DNA of 64,000 bases. It comes from Paramixta manurensis. Lineage in GTDB: Bacteria > Pseudomonadota > Gammaproteobacteria > Enterobacterales > Enterobacteriaceae. The position numbers were made by a program, and so were the translations under genes. The notes below the pieces were generated by a model. The model did not search any database. It was not told the DNA's origin and saw nothing but the letters and a program-made list of their open reading frames with translations. The stretch is from assembly GCF_013285385.1 (NCBI RefSeq), contig NZ_CP054212.1, positions 806,001 to 870,000 on the forward strand. Reading direction: 5' to 3'. Each line of letters opens with the position of its first letter. The first letter of the stretch is position 1. This document shows, piece after piece, positions 26,443-35,586 of the stretch.

Positions 26443-27585
26443 ATGGCGAAAAAAGACTATTACGAGATTTTAGGCGTTCCGAAGTCTGCGGATGAGCGTG
26501 AAATCAAAAAGGCCTATAAACGCCTGGCAATGAAATATCACCCTGACCGCAACCAGGGAAATAAAGACGCCGAAACCCAGTTTAAAGAGGTTAAGGAAGC
26601 TTACGAAATTCTGACCGATGCGCAGAAGCGCGCGGCCTACGATCAGTATGGCCATGCCGCGTTTGAACAAGGTGGCATGGGCGGCGGTGGTTTTGGCGGC
26701 GGCTTCGGCGGCGGCGGTGCCGATTTCAGCGATATCTTTGGCGACGTATTTGGCGATATTTTCGGGGGAGGACGTCGTCAGCGTGCTGCCCGTGGTGCCG
26801 ATTTACGCTACAACATGGAACTAACGCTGGAAGAAGCGGTACGCGGCGTGACCAAAGAGATCCGCATTCCAACGCTACAAGAGTGTGATGTTTGCCACGG
26901 CAGCGGGGCAAAAGCAGGCACGCAACCGCAGACTTGCCCAACCTGTCATGGCGCGGGTCAAGTGCAAATGCGTCAGGGGTTCTTTACCGTCCAACAGGCG
27001 TGTCCGACTTGTCACGGACGTGGCTCAATCATTAAAGATCCTTGTAACGCTTGCCACGGCCATGGCCGGGTAGAAAAATCGAAAACGTTGTCGGTCAAAA
27101 TCCCGGCAGGCGTTGATACCGGTGACCGCATTCGCCTCAGTGGCGAGGGTGAAGCCGGGGAACATGGCGCCCCGGCAGGCGATCTGTACGTTCAGGTTTC
27201 AGTGAAGAAACACCCAATCTTTGAACGTGAAGATAATAATCTGTACTGCGAAGTACCGATCAATTTCGCGATGGCGGCCTTGGGCGGCGAGATCGAAGTA
27301 CCGACACTGGATGGCCGCGTGAAACTCAAAGTTCCGGTCGAAACGCAAACCGGTAAGCTGTTCCGTATGCGCGGAAAAGGCGTGAAGTCGGTACGTGGCG
27401 GCAGCCAGGGAGATTTGTTGTGTCGGGTGGTGGTGGAAACGCCGGTCAACCTGAATGATAAACAGAAAGCCCTGCTGCGCGAGTTGGAAGAGAGTTTTGG
27501 CGGCCCGGGCAGTGAGAAAAACAGCCCGCGTTCGAAAACCTTTTTCGACGGCGTGAAAAAATTCTTTGATGATTTAACCCGTTAA
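26443..27585 (+). CDS. dnaJ: Co-chaperone DnaJ (Hsp40)
   Basis: Stimulates DnaK ATPase and delivers substrates. The 380 residues (E. coli 376) comprise a J-domain with HPD at ~33-35 (AMKYHPDRNQG), a Gly/Phe-rich linker (75-110), four CxxCxGxG zinc repeats (CDVCHGSG, CPTCHGAG, CPTCHGRG, CNACHGHG, ~147-205), and the C-terminal substrate-binding domains. It is the last gene of the heat-shock pair, followed by a strong terminator. Confidence 0.98.
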   Translation: MAKKDYYEILGVPKSADEREIKKAYKRLAMKYHPDRNQGNKDAETQFKEVKEAYEILTDAQKRAAYDQYGHAAFEQGGMGGGGFGGGFGGGGADFSDIFGDVFGDIFGGGRRQRAARGADLRYNMELTLEEAVRGVTKEIRIPTLQECDVCHGSGAKAGTQPQTCPTCHGAGQVQMRQGFFTVQQACPTCHGRGSIIKDPCNACHGHGRVEKSKTLSVKIPAGVDTGDRIRLSGEGEAGEHGAPAGDLYVQVSVKKHPIFEREDNNLYCEVPINFAMAALGGEIEVPTLDGRVKLKVPVETQTGKLFRMRGKGVKSVRGGSQGDLLCRVVVETPVNLNDKQKALLRELEESFGGPGSEKNSPRSKTFFDGVKKFFDDLTR

Positions 27586-27594
27586 GTTTGTTTC

Positions 27595-27616
27595 CGGGCG
27601 CAATGCGTTGCGCCCG
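27595..27616 (+). terminator. dnaKJ terminator
   Basis: CGGGCGCAA / TTGCGCCCG form a 9-bp stem with a 4-base loop followed by TTTATTTCTTTTT, ten bases after dnaJ. Confidence 0.85.
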
Positions 27617-27765
27617 TTTATTTCTTTTTCCCCCTCAATTGCAGTCGCGCCTTTTCCTGTCCAATCCTAACTTTTCTGAATAATTTGTTTTTTCCATCAC
27701 GCTAAACTCTTTATGCTATGCCACTAAATGAAGGATTTACGATTAAGGGAAAAGGTAACCCATCG

Positions 27766-28926
27766 ATGATAGCTCAGATAAAACGCGTATTAGGCAATGA
27801 AGCGACCGGCGGCGTGGTGCTGATTTTAGCGGCTGCGTTGGCGATGTTGCTGGCTAACACGACGGAGACGAAAGCGGCATATCAGGCATTTTTAGACGCG
27901 CCGGTTGCGTTTCATTTTGGCCCGTTGGCGATCGATAAAAATGTGTTGCTCTGGGTTAATGACGCGCTAATGGCGCTGTTTTTTTTGGCTATTGGGCTCG
28001 AAGTTAAACGTGAAATGGTGGAAGGCGCGCTGGCCAGCCGCGAGCAGGCGGTGTTCCCACTGATTGCCGCGCTGGGCGGGATGGTGGCACCGGCGCTGGT
28101 GTTCCTCGCTTTTAACGGCCATGACGTGGTAACGCGCAACGGGTGGGCGATTCCTTCTGCGACGGATATTGCGTTTGCACTCGGTATTTTGGCATTACTC
28201 GGTAGTCGGGTTCCGCCAGTGCTGAAGGTTTTCTTGCTGACGTTGGCGGTAGTGGATGATTTGGGCGCGATTGTGATTATCGCCCTGTTCTATACCCACC
28301 AATTGTCGCTAAGCGCGTTGGCGGTAGCCGCTGCCGCTATCGTAGTGCTGGCGGTACTTAATCGTTGCCGAGTGCGTCATACCGCACTGTATTTGTTGGT
28401 GGGGATGGTGTTGTGGGTTGCGATCCTGAAATCGGGCGTCCACGCTACCCTGGCGGGTGTCATCGTGGGTTTCTTTATTCCGACGGCGCAGCAGGAGGGT
28501 GATTCTCCGGCGAAACGTTTAGAACACGGATTAGTGCCATGGGTGAGTTGGTTTATTTTACCGCTGTTCGCGTTTGCCAACGCGGGCGTTTCACTCAGCG
28601 GTATTTCAGCGAGTGATATTGCCTCCCGGCTACCGCTTGGCATCGTGTTGGGGTTGTTGGTGGGGAAACCGCTGGGGATTACGGTGTTCTGCTGGCTGGC
28701 GGTAAAACTGCGTATAGCGCGGCTGCCGGCAGGATGCGGAATCAAGGATATTGCGGCGGTTGGCGTGTTATGCGGTATCGGCTTCACCATGTCGATTTTT
28801 ATCGCCTCACTGGCCTATGGCGATGCGCATCCGGCCTTTATCACGTTGGCAAAGTTAGGGATCTTATCCGGTTCGATAATTTCGGCCATTCTCGGGTTTA
28901 TTTTACTGCGCTGGCGGTTGAAGTAA
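27766..28926 (+). CDS. nhaA: Na+/H+ antiporter NhaA
   Basis: Inner-membrane antiporter exchanging 2 H+ for 1 Na+, used in alkaline and salt stress. From ATG 27766 (MIAQIKRVLGNEATGG, with AAAGGTAA upstream) it has 386 residues (E. coli 388); an in-frame ATG at 27718 would add 16 residues with no family counterpart. Conserved landmarks: NDALMALFFLAIGLEVKRE, PSATDIAFALGILALLGSRVP, and the ion-binding Asp pair in AVVDDLGAIVIIALFYT (equivalents of D163/D164). nhaR, next in E. coli, is absent; a bidirectional terminator and rpsT follow. Confidence 0.96.
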   Translation: MIAQIKRVLGNEATGGVVLILAAALAMLLANTTETKAAYQAFLDAPVAFHFGPLAIDKNVLLWVNDALMALFFLAIGLEVKREMVEGALASREQAVFPLIAALGGMVAPALVFLAFNGHDVVTRNGWAIPSATDIAFALGILALLGSRVPPVLKVFLLTLAVVDDLGAIVIIALFYTHQLSLSALAVAAAAIVVLAVLNRCRVRHTALYLLVGMVLWVAILKSGVHATLAGVIVGFFIPTAQQEGDSPAKRLEHGLVPWVSWFILPLFAFANAGVSLSGISASDIASRLPLGIVLGLLVGKPLGITVFCWLAVKLRIARLPAGCGIKDIAAVGVLCGIGFTMSIFIASLAYGDAHPAFITLAKLGILSGSIISAILGFILLRWRLK

Positions 28927-28972
28927 GCGGCGGGGCACGGCGGCTTACTTTAGCCGCCTGGCGTGCAGGCAT

Positions 28973-29000
28973 AAAAAAACCGGCGTTAAGCCGGTTTTTT
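28973..29000. terminator. Bidirectional terminator between nhaA and rpsT
   Basis: ACCGGC-GTTAA-GCCGGT is flanked by seven A on the left and six T on the right, giving a good terminator for nhaA (rightward) and for rpsT (leftward). Confidence 0.9.
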
Positions 29001-29026
29001 CACAAAGCGATTCAGCAAGCCGGCAA

Positions 29027-29290
29027 TTAAGCCAGTTTGTTGATCTGTGCAGTCAGGTTTGATTTATGACGTGCCGCTTTGTTTTTGTGGATCAGACCTT
29101 TAGCAGCCTGACGGTCCACGATTGGTTGCATTTCGTTAAATGCTTTCTGTGCAGCTTCTTTGTCGCCAGCTGCGATAGCCGCGTATACTTTCTTAACGAA
29201 AGTACGCATCATGGAACGACGGCTTGCGTTATGCTTGCGGCGCTTCTCAGATGTTACGGCGCGTTTCTTAGCTGATTTGATATTAGCCAA
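29027..29290 (-). CDS. rpsT: 30S ribosomal protein S20
   Basis: Small-subunit protein binding 16S rRNA early in assembly. Its 87 residues (MANIKSAKKRAVTSEKRRKH...) are highly basic and match E. coli S20 over the full length. The start codon is TTG at 29290, the unusual UUG also used in E. coli rpsT, where it takes part in translational autoregulation. Transcribed away from ribF; the 320-base gap holds both promoters. Confidence 0.97.
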   Translation of the reverse strand: MANIKSAKKRAVTSEKRRKHNASRRSMMRTFVKKVYAAIAAGDKEAAQKAFNEMQPIVDRQAAKGLIHKNKAARHKSNLTAQINKLA

Positions 29291-29551
29291 GGTCCAACTC
29301 CCAAATGTGTTCTATGAGGACAAATCAAAGGCCGAGGACTATGCCTTTTCAACCTTCTTTTGTCAATGGATTTGTGCAAATAAGCGCCGTTTGAAAAACA
29401 ACGCCTGGTTACGTATTTGATGGCGCAAGATTCTACCAGCTTCGCATCAGCGAATACAGCTTTTCGCGACAAAAAAACCGCTTTAGCGGCAACCCTCCTC
29501 TGCTGGCGAAAGAAAACCTCTGTTGAAACAGGGAAAGCGGCATTCCACGGG

Positions 29552-29580
29552 TTAACCTTGGCCGCTGTACAAGGTATAAT
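29552..29580 (+). promoter_or_regulatory. Candidate promoter of ribF-ileS operon
   Basis: TTAACC at 29552-29557 and a perfect TATAAT at 29575-29580 are 17 bases apart, ending 29 bases before the ribF ATG. The -35 is weak, but -10 and spacing are ideal. Confidence 0.55.
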
Positions 29581-29609
29581 CCGCCGATTTCCACAAAATT
29601 GAGTCAGCC

Positions 29610-30548
29610 ATGAAGCTTATACGCGGCATACATAATATCAGGGAGCAGCATCGCGGCTGTGTGCTGACCATTGGTAATTTTGATGGGGTACACCGCGGCC
29701 ATCAGGCGCTGTTAGCACGTCTGTGCGAAGAGGGGCGGCGTCTGGGGCTACCTGTGATGGTGATGCTGTTCGAACCGCAGCCGCTGGAGTTATTCGCGGC
29801 GGACAAAGCGCCTGCCCGCCTGACCCGGCTGCGTGAGAAAATAAAATATCTCTCTGAAGCGGGCGTCGACGCCGTACTGTGCGTGCGTTTCGATCGGCGT
29901 TTTGCGGCTATCACCGCGCAAAGCTTTGTGGCCGATCTGCTGGTCGACAAATTGGGTGTGAAATTCCTCGCGGTGGGTGATGATTTCCGCTTTGGCGCTG
30001 GTCGTCAGGGGGATTTCCTGTTATTACAAAAAGCGGGCGTTGAATATGGCTTTGATGTCATCAGTACGCAAACCTTTTGTGATGGCGGTAAACGCATCAG
30101 CAGCACGGCGGTGCGCCAGGCGTTGGCAGAAGACGCGTTAACGCAAGCGGCCGCCCTCTTAGGGCATCCTTTTGCGATTTCTGGTCGGGTGGTGCACGGC
30201 GATGCTTTAGGGCGCACCATCGGTTTCCCCACTGCCAACCTACCGTTGCGGCGTTATCTTTCGCCGGTTAAGGGCGTGTACGCGGTAGAAGTCTATGGCT
30301 TAGGGGAAAAACCGTTGCCAGGCGTAGCGAATATCGGCACCCGTCCAACCGTTGCCGGGCTGCGCCAACAGTTAGAGGTTCATTTGCTGGATGTTGCAAT
30401 GGACCTGTACGGTCGCCATATCGATGTGGTGCTTCGTCAAAAAATACGTAACGAGCAGCGCTTTGCTTCACTGGACGCGCTGAAAGAGCAAATTGCTAAA
30501 GATGTGGTGACGGCTCGAAATTTCTTCGGGTTGAACAACGCGCTTTAA
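29610..30548 (+). CDS. ribF: Bifunctional riboflavin kinase / FAD synthetase
   Basis: Makes FMN from riboflavin and then FAD. The 312 residues (E. coli 313) consist of an N-terminal FMN adenylyltransferase domain (LTIGNFDGVHRGHQALLARL near 20-40, KISSTAVRQAL-type motif seen as GGKRISSTAVRQAL near 165) and a C-terminal flavokinase domain from ~180 (GRTIGFPTANL, GVYAV, NIGTRPTV). First gene of the ribF-ileS-lspA-fkpB-ispH unit. Confidence 0.97.
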   Translation: MKLIRGIHNIREQHRGCVLTIGNFDGVHRGHQALLARLCEEGRRLGLPVMVMLFEPQPLELFAADKAPARLTRLREKIKYLSEAGVDAVLCVRFDRRFAAITAQSFVADLLVDKLGVKFLAVGDDFRFGAGRQGDFLLLQKAGVEYGFDVISTQTFCDGGKRISSTAVRQALAEDALTQAAALLGHPFAISGRVVHGDALGRTIGFPTANLPLRRYLSPVKGVYAVEVYGLGEKPLPGVANIGTRPTVAGLRQQLEVHLLDVAMDLYGRHIDVVLRQKIRNEQRFASLDALKEQIAKDVVTARNFFGLNNAL

Positions 30549-30575
30549 GAACCGAAATACGGAACCGAGAATCTG

Positions 30576-33392
30576 ATGAGTGACTATAAATCTACCCTGA
30601 ATTTGCCGGAAACGGGGTTCCCGATGCGCGGCGATTTAGCTAAGCGCGAACCGGGAATGCTGCAACGTTGGTATGATGACAACCTTTACGGCATCATCCG
30701 CGCGGCCAAAAAAGGGAAAAAAACCTTTATTCTGCATGATGGCCCTCCTTACGCGAACGGCAGCATTCATATTGGTCACTCGGTTAATAAGATTCTGAAA
30801 GACATTATCGTTAAGTCGAAAGGCATGGCTGGGTTTGACTCGCCTTATGTGCCGGGTTGGGACTGCCACGGTTTGCCGATCGAACATAAAGTTGAGCAAA
30901 CCATCGGTAAGCCGGGTGAAAAAGTCAGCGCCGCAGAGTTTCGCGAAGCCTGCCGTAAATATGCCGCTGAGCAGGTGGAAGGGCAGAAGAAAGACTTTGT
31001 TCGTCTTGGCGTGTTGGGCGATTGGGATCGTCCTTACCTGACGATGGATTTTAAGACTGAAGCCAACATTATCCGTGCGCTGGGTAAAATCATCGGTAAC
31101 GGCCACCTGCATAAAGGGGCAAAACCGGTACATTGGTGCCTGGATTGTCGTTCGGCGCTGGCTGAAGCGGAAGTCGAATATTACGATAAAACATCCCCTT
31201 CAATTGATGTGATGTTTACTGCGTTGGATGCTGAAGCGGTAAAAGCGAAGTTCGGCGCGGCGCAAGTTAATGGCCCGGTGGCGCTGGTTATTTGGACCAC
31301 TACGCCGTGGACGATGCCCGCTAACCGCGCTATTTCACTGCATCCGGAGTTCATCTATCAACTGGTGCAGATTGAAGGCCATGCGCTAATTCTGGCGAAA
31401 GACTTGGTTGAAAGCGTGATGAAGCGCGCCGGTATTGCGTCGTGGACAGTGTTGGGCGAAACCAGCGGCGCGGCGCTTGAGCTGATGCGTTTCCAGCATC
31501 CATTCCTTGCGTTGGACGTGCCGGTAGTATTAGGCGAACACGTTACGCTGGAGGCGGGTACTGGTGCGGTTCATACCGCGCCCGGTCATGGCCCTGATGA
31601 CTATGTTATCGGGCAGAAATATGGCCTCGAAACCGCCAACCCGGTGGGGCCGGATGGCTGCTATTTACCGGGGACCTGGCCAACGTTAGATGGCGTTAAT
31701 GTGTTCAAAGCTAACGATATGATTGTGGCGTTGCTGCGTGAAAAAGGCGCGCTGCTGCATGTCGAAAAAATGCTGCACAGCTATCCGCATTGCTGGCGTC
31801 ATAAAACCCCGATTATTTTCCGCGCGACGCCGCAATGGTTCATCAGTATGGATCAGAAAGGTCTGCGCGCGCAGTCGCTGAAAGAGATCAAGGGCGTTCA
31901 GTGGATCCCGGATTGGGGGCAGGCGCGTATTGAGTCAATGGTGGCGAACCGTCCAGACTGGTGTATCTCACGTCAGCGTACCTGGGGCGTGCCAATGGCG
32001 CTGTTCGTGCATAAAGAGACCGAACAACTGCATCCAAATACGCTGGCGCTGATGGAGGAGGTGGCGCTGCGCGTTGAGCAAGACGGCATTCAGGCGTGGT
32101 GGGATCTTGACCCGCGCGACCTGATGGGGGATGACGCTGAAAATTATGTGAAAGTGCCGGATACGCTGGATGTCTGGTTTGATTCCGGTTCAACCAGCTA
32201 CTCGGTAGTGGATGCCCGTCCGGAATTTGCCGGCCATGCGCCGGATATGTATCTGGAGGGCTCGGATCAGCATCGTGGCTGGTTTATGTCTTCACTGATG
32301 ATTTCTACCGCGATGAAGGGCAAAGCGCCGTATCGCCAGGTACTGACGCACGGCTTTACCGTTGACGGGCAGGGCCGCAAAATGTCCAAATCGATCGGTA
32401 ACACCGTCAGCCCGCAGGATGTAATGAATAAGCTGGGTGCGGATATTCTGCGTCTGTGGGTGGCCTCAACCGATTACTCTGGCGAAATGGCGGTTTCTGA
32501 CGAGATTTTGAAACGCTCTGCCGACGCTTATCGCCGTATCCGTAATACCGCGCGCTTTTTGCTGGCTAACCTTAATGGCTTCAACCCGGAAACCGATGCG
32601 GTTAAACCGGAGGAGATGGTGGTGCTGGATCGTTGGGCGGTAGGGCGTGCGCAAGCGGCGCAAGCCGATATTGTTGCGTCCTATGAGAGTTACGATTTCC
32701 ATGAGGTGATCCAGCGCTTGATGCAGTTCTGCTCAATCGAAATGGGGTCGTTCTATCTCGACATTATTAAAGATCGCCAGTACACCGCGAAAGAGGATGG
32801 TTTGGCACGCCGTAGTTGCCAGACGGCACTTTGGTATATTGCCGAAGCGTTAGTGCGGTGGATGGCACCCATCATGTCGTTTACGGCGGATGAAATCTGG
32901 AGTTATCTGCCGGGCAAACGTGCACAGTATGTGTTCACTGAAGAGTGGTTTGACGGGTTGTTCGGCCTGGCCGAAAACGAGCCGCTGAATGATGCGTACT
33001 GGGCGGAGTTATTGAAGGTGCGTGGCGAAGTGAACAAAGTGATTGAGCAGGCGCGCACGGACAAACGCGTCGGCGGGTCGCTGGAAGCCACCGTAACGCT
33101 GTATGCCGATGCGGCGCTGGCGGAAAAACTACGTAGCCTTGGCGATGAGTTACGCTTTGTGTTGCTGACTTCTGGCGCACAAGTGGCGGATTACGCTCAG
33201 GCACCGGAAGAGGCGCAGCAGAGTGAGTTGGTGAAAGGTCTGAAAATTGTGCTGCATAAGGCAGAAGGAGAGAAATGCCCACGTTGTTGGCATTACACTA
33301 CCGATGTTGGCCAAAATGCGGAGCATGCAGAGATTTGCGGTCGCTGTTTCACTAACGTAGCCGGTAACGGCGAAGAGCGTAAGTTTGCCTAA
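30576..33392 (+). CDS. ileS: Isoleucyl-tRNA synthetase
   Basis: Class I aminoacyl-tRNA synthetase charging tRNA-Ile, with editing. The length of 938 residues equals E. coli. HIGH is at 65-68 (NGSIHIGHSVNK), KMSKS at 602-606 (GRKMSKSIGNT), the CP1 editing domain lies between (VIWTTTPWTMPANRAI), and C-terminal zinc-binding cysteines occur in EKCPRCWHY and CGRCF. The stop TAA overlaps the lspA ATG by one base. Confidence 0.98.
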   Translation: MSDYKSTLNLPETGFPMRGDLAKREPGMLQRWYDDNLYGIIRAAKKGKKTFILHDGPPYANGSIHIGHSVNKILKDIIVKSKGMAGFDSPYVPGWDCHGLPIEHKVEQTIGKPGEKVSAAEFREACRKYAAEQVEGQKKDFVRLGVLGDWDRPYLTMDFKTEANIIRALGKIIGNGHLHKGAKPVHWCLDCRSALAEAEVEYYDKTSPSIDVMFTALDAEAVKAKFGAAQVNGPVALVIWTTTPWTMPANRAISLHPEFIYQLVQIEGHALILAKDLVESVMKRAGIASWTVLGETSGAALELMRFQHPFLALDVPVVLGEHVTLEAGTGAVHTAPGHGPDDYVIGQKYGLETANPVGPDGCYLPGTWPTLDGVNVFKANDMIVALLREKGALLHVEKMLHSYPHCWRHKTPIIFRATPQWFISMDQKGLRAQSLKEIKGVQWIPDWGQARIESMVANRPDWCISRQRTWGVPMALFVHKETEQLHPNTLALMEEVALRVEQDGIQAWWDLDPRDLMGDDAENYVKVPDTLDVWFDSGSTSYSVVDARPEFAGHAPDMYLEGSDQHRGWFMSSLMISTAMKGKAPYRQVLTHGFTVDGQGRKMSKSIGNTVSPQDVMNKLGADILRLWVASTDYSGEMAVSDEILKRSADAYRRIRNTARFLLANLNGFNPETDAVKPEEMVVLDRWAVGRAQAAQADIVASYESYDFHEVIQRLMQFCSIEMGSFYLDIIKDRQYTAKEDGLARRSCQTALWYIAEALVRWMAPIMSFTADEIWSYLPGKRAQYVFTEEWFDGLFGLAENEPLNDAYWAELLKVRGEVNKVIEQARTDKRVGGSLEATVTLYADAALAEKLRSLGDELRFVLLTSGAQVADYAQAPEEAQQSELVKGLKIVLHKAEGEKCPRCWHYTTDVGQNAEHAEICGRCFTNVAGNGEERKFA

Positions 33393-33898
33393 TGCGTAAG
33401 CCACTTTTATCAACCGGATTGCGCTGGCTATGGCTGGTGCTGGTGGTGATTGGCGTCGATTTCGCCAGTAAGCAGTGGGTGATGAGTCACCTGATGCTGC
33501 ATGAAACGATGCCGGTCATGCCTTTCTTTAATTTGTTTTACGCGCACAACTACGGGGCGGCGTTTAGCTTCCTCGCGGATAAAGGCGGTTGGCAGCGCTG
33601 GTTCTTTGCCGGTATTGCTATCGCCATTGTGGTGGCGCTAATGGCGGTGATGTATCGCACATCGGCCCAACAGAAACTGAACAACATTGCCTACGCGTTG
33701 ATTATCGGCGGCGCGTTAGGCAACCTGTTTGATCGCGCCTGGCACGGTTTTGTGGTCGATTTTATCGACTTCTATATTGGTGGTTGGCATTTCGCTACCT
33801 TCAATATTGCCGACTGCGGCATCTGTATTGGTGCGGCGTTGATTGTGCTGGAAGGCTTTTTTACGCCTTCCGGCAAACAGGCTAAGCAAAAAGGGTAG
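33392..33898 (+). CDS. lspA: Lipoprotein signal peptidase (SPase II)
   Basis: Inner-membrane aspartic protease that cleaves signal peptides from diacylated prolipoproteins. Its 168 residues contain four hydrophobic segments. The catalytic Asp pair lies in VVDFIDFYIGGWHFATFN and NIADCGICIGAALIV, and the conserved YNxGAAF appears as HNYGAAFSFLAD. Translationally coupled to ileS (TAATG) and 3 bases before fkpB. Confidence 0.97.
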   Translation: MRKPLLSTGLRWLWLVLVVIGVDFASKQWVMSHLMLHETMPVMPFFNLFYAHNYGAAFSFLADKGGWQRWFFAGIAIAIVVALMAVMYRTSAQQKLNNIAYALIIGGALGNLFDRAWHGFVVDFIDFYIGGWHFATFNIADCGICIGAALIVLEGFFTPSGKQAKQKG

Positions 33899-33901
33899 GT
33901 C

Positions 33902-34372
33902 ATGACGGATTCTGTACAGCGTGATAGCGCAGTGCTGGTGCACTTCACCTTGAAGCTGGAAGATGGCTCCACGGCGGAATCGACGCGCGCAAATGGTAAG
34001 CCCGCGTTATTTCGTTTGGGCGATGGCAGTCTGTCTGACGGACTTGAGCAGCATCTTATTGGGCTAAAAGTGGCGGACAAACTGGCGTTTGATCTGCCGC
34101 CGGAAGACGCGTTTGGCATCGCCAGCCCGGATATGATTCAATATTTTTCCCGCCGTGAGTTCATCCAGGCAGGCGAACCGGAAATTGGCGCCATCATGCT
34201 GTTCACTGCGATGGACGGCAGTGAAATGCCGGGCGTGATCCGGGGTATTTCCGGTGACTCTATCACGGTGGATTTCAATCACCCGCTGGCAGGCCAAACC
34301 GTTCACTTTGAGATTGAGGTACTGGAGATTGATCCGGTACTGGAGGAGACGCATGCAAATCCTGTTGGCTAA
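33902..34372 (+). CDS. fkpB: FKBP-type peptidyl-prolyl isomerase FkpB (SlpA)
   Basis: SlpA/SlyD-type cytoplasmic prolyl isomerase and chaperone. At 156 residues (E. coli 149) it begins MTDSVQRDSAVLVHFTLKLED; FKBP motifs include DGLEQHLIGLKVADK and PPEDAFGIA, and the inserted IF chaperone domain lies around 70-125 (FSRREFIQAGEPEIG, IRGISGDSITVDFNHPLAGQ). Its end overlaps the ispH start by 20 bases. Confidence 0.95.
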   Translation: MTDSVQRDSAVLVHFTLKLEDGSTAESTRANGKPALFRLGDGSLSDGLEQHLIGLKVADKLAFDLPPEDAFGIASPDMIQYFSRREFIQAGEPEIGAIMLFTAMDGSEMPGVIRGISGDSITVDFNHPLAGQTVHFEIEVLEIDPVLEETHANPVG

Positions 34373-35306
34373 TCCACGCGGCTTTTGCGCGGGCGTTGAC
34401 CGCGCGATCAGCATCGTTGAACGCGCGCTGGAGATGTACGGCGCGCCAATCTATGTGCGGCACGAAGTGGTGCATAACCGCTATGTGGTTAATAGCCTGC
34501 GTGAGCGCGGCGCTATCTTTATTGAAGAGATTGCGGAAGTTCCCGATGGCTCTATCCTCATCTTTTCTGCGCACGGCGTTTCTCAGGCGGTACGCGCTGA
34601 AGCAAAAGCGCGTGATTTGACCATGTTGTTTGACGCGACTTGTCCGTTGGTGACCAAAGTGCATATGGAAGTGGCGCGTGCCAGCCGCAAAGGGACTGAG
34701 GCAATTTTAATTGGTCATGCTGGTCACCCGGAAGTAGAAGGCACTATGGGGCAGTACAGTAACCCGGAAGGGGGCATGTATCTGGTGGAGGCACCGGAGG
34801 ATGTGTATAAATTGCAGGTGAAAAATGAAAACAACCTGTGTTTTATGACGCAAACCACACTCTCAGTGGATGACACTTCAGATGTGATTGATGCACTGCG
34901 CGATCGCTTCCCGAAAATTATCGGTCCGCGTAAAGATGATATTTGCTATGCCACGACCAACCGCCAGGAAGCGGTACGAACCTTGGCACAAGACGCTGAT
35001 GTGGTACTGGTGGTCGGCTCAAAGAACTCTTCCAATTCCAACCGGTTAGCGGAGCTGGCGCAACGTGCCGGTAAACTGGCGCGGCTGATTGATTCGGCGG
35101 AGGATATTCAGGAAGAGTGGATCAAAGGCGTAAACTGCGTTGGCGTCACCGCCGGTGCCTCGGCGCCGGACATTTTGGTGCAGGATGTGATTAAGCGTCT
35201 GCGTGAGTTCGGTGGCGAAGCGGCCATCGAACTGAGCGGGCGCGAAGAAAATATCGTGTTTGAAGTGCCGAAAGAACTGCGGGTAGATATACGCGAAGTT
35301 CAGTAA
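34353..35306 (+). CDS. ispH: 4-hydroxy-3-methylbut-2-enyl diphosphate reductase
   Basis: Iron-sulfur enzyme of the MEP pathway making IPP and DMAPP. Starting at ATG 34353 (MQILLANPRGFCAGVDRAI; GGAGG eight bases upstream) gives 317 residues (E. coli 316); any longer frame reads through fkpB. The three cluster cysteines are in RGFCAGV (Cys12), DATCPLVTKVH and DDICYATTNRQ. HAGHPEVEGTMGQY is also present. Last gene of the ribF operon. Confidence 0.97.
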   Translation: MQILLANPRGFCAGVDRAISIVERALEMYGAPIYVRHEVVHNRYVVNSLRERGAIFIEEIAEVPDGSILIFSAHGVSQAVRAEAKARDLTMLFDATCPLVTKVHMEVARASRKGTEAILIGHAGHPEVEGTMGQYSNPEGGMYLVEAPEDVYKLQVKNENNLCFMTQTTLSVDDTSDVIDALRDRFPKIIGPRKDDICYATTNRQEAVRTLAQDADVVLVVGSKNSSNSNRLAELAQRAGKLARLIDSAEDIQEEWIKGVNCVGVTAGASAPDILVQDVIKRLREFGGEAAIELSGREENIVFEVPKELRVDIREVQ

Positions 35307-35313
35307 TGTATAT

Positions 35314-35332
35314 GGCGTGCCGCCGGTACGCC
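35314..35332 (+). terminator. ispH terminator candidate
   Basis: GGCGT / ACGCC form a short GC stem 8 bases past ispH, followed by TGATATTTTTCCC. The rest of the gap to 35586 is strongly AT-rich with no gene I can support. Confidence 0.5.
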
Positions 35333-35586
35333 TGATATTTTTCCCACTGCTTTACTCCTCTCTTTATCAGTATCTTAATTCCTCACCTTTTTGTGCCTTT
35401 TTATTTTCTTAGTTGAAAATCATCATATTTATTACTGCTTGTTCTGAAAAATAAAATAAAACAGGATTTAATAAAAAAAATTTATAATATTAACCCTGCT
35501 TGACGATTAGTGAGGTTCTGCTACCTCCGTTGGAAATGAGACGTTAATGCAAACAATATTACTGAAAAATTTCAAAGGAGATTGAA

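Noticed and set aside
35333..35586. Immunity gene for the microcin-like peptide upstream or on the opposite strand
   Set aside because: AT-rich stretch read on both strands shows only very short frames with no ribosome sites; the downstream gap to dapB is likewise empty.
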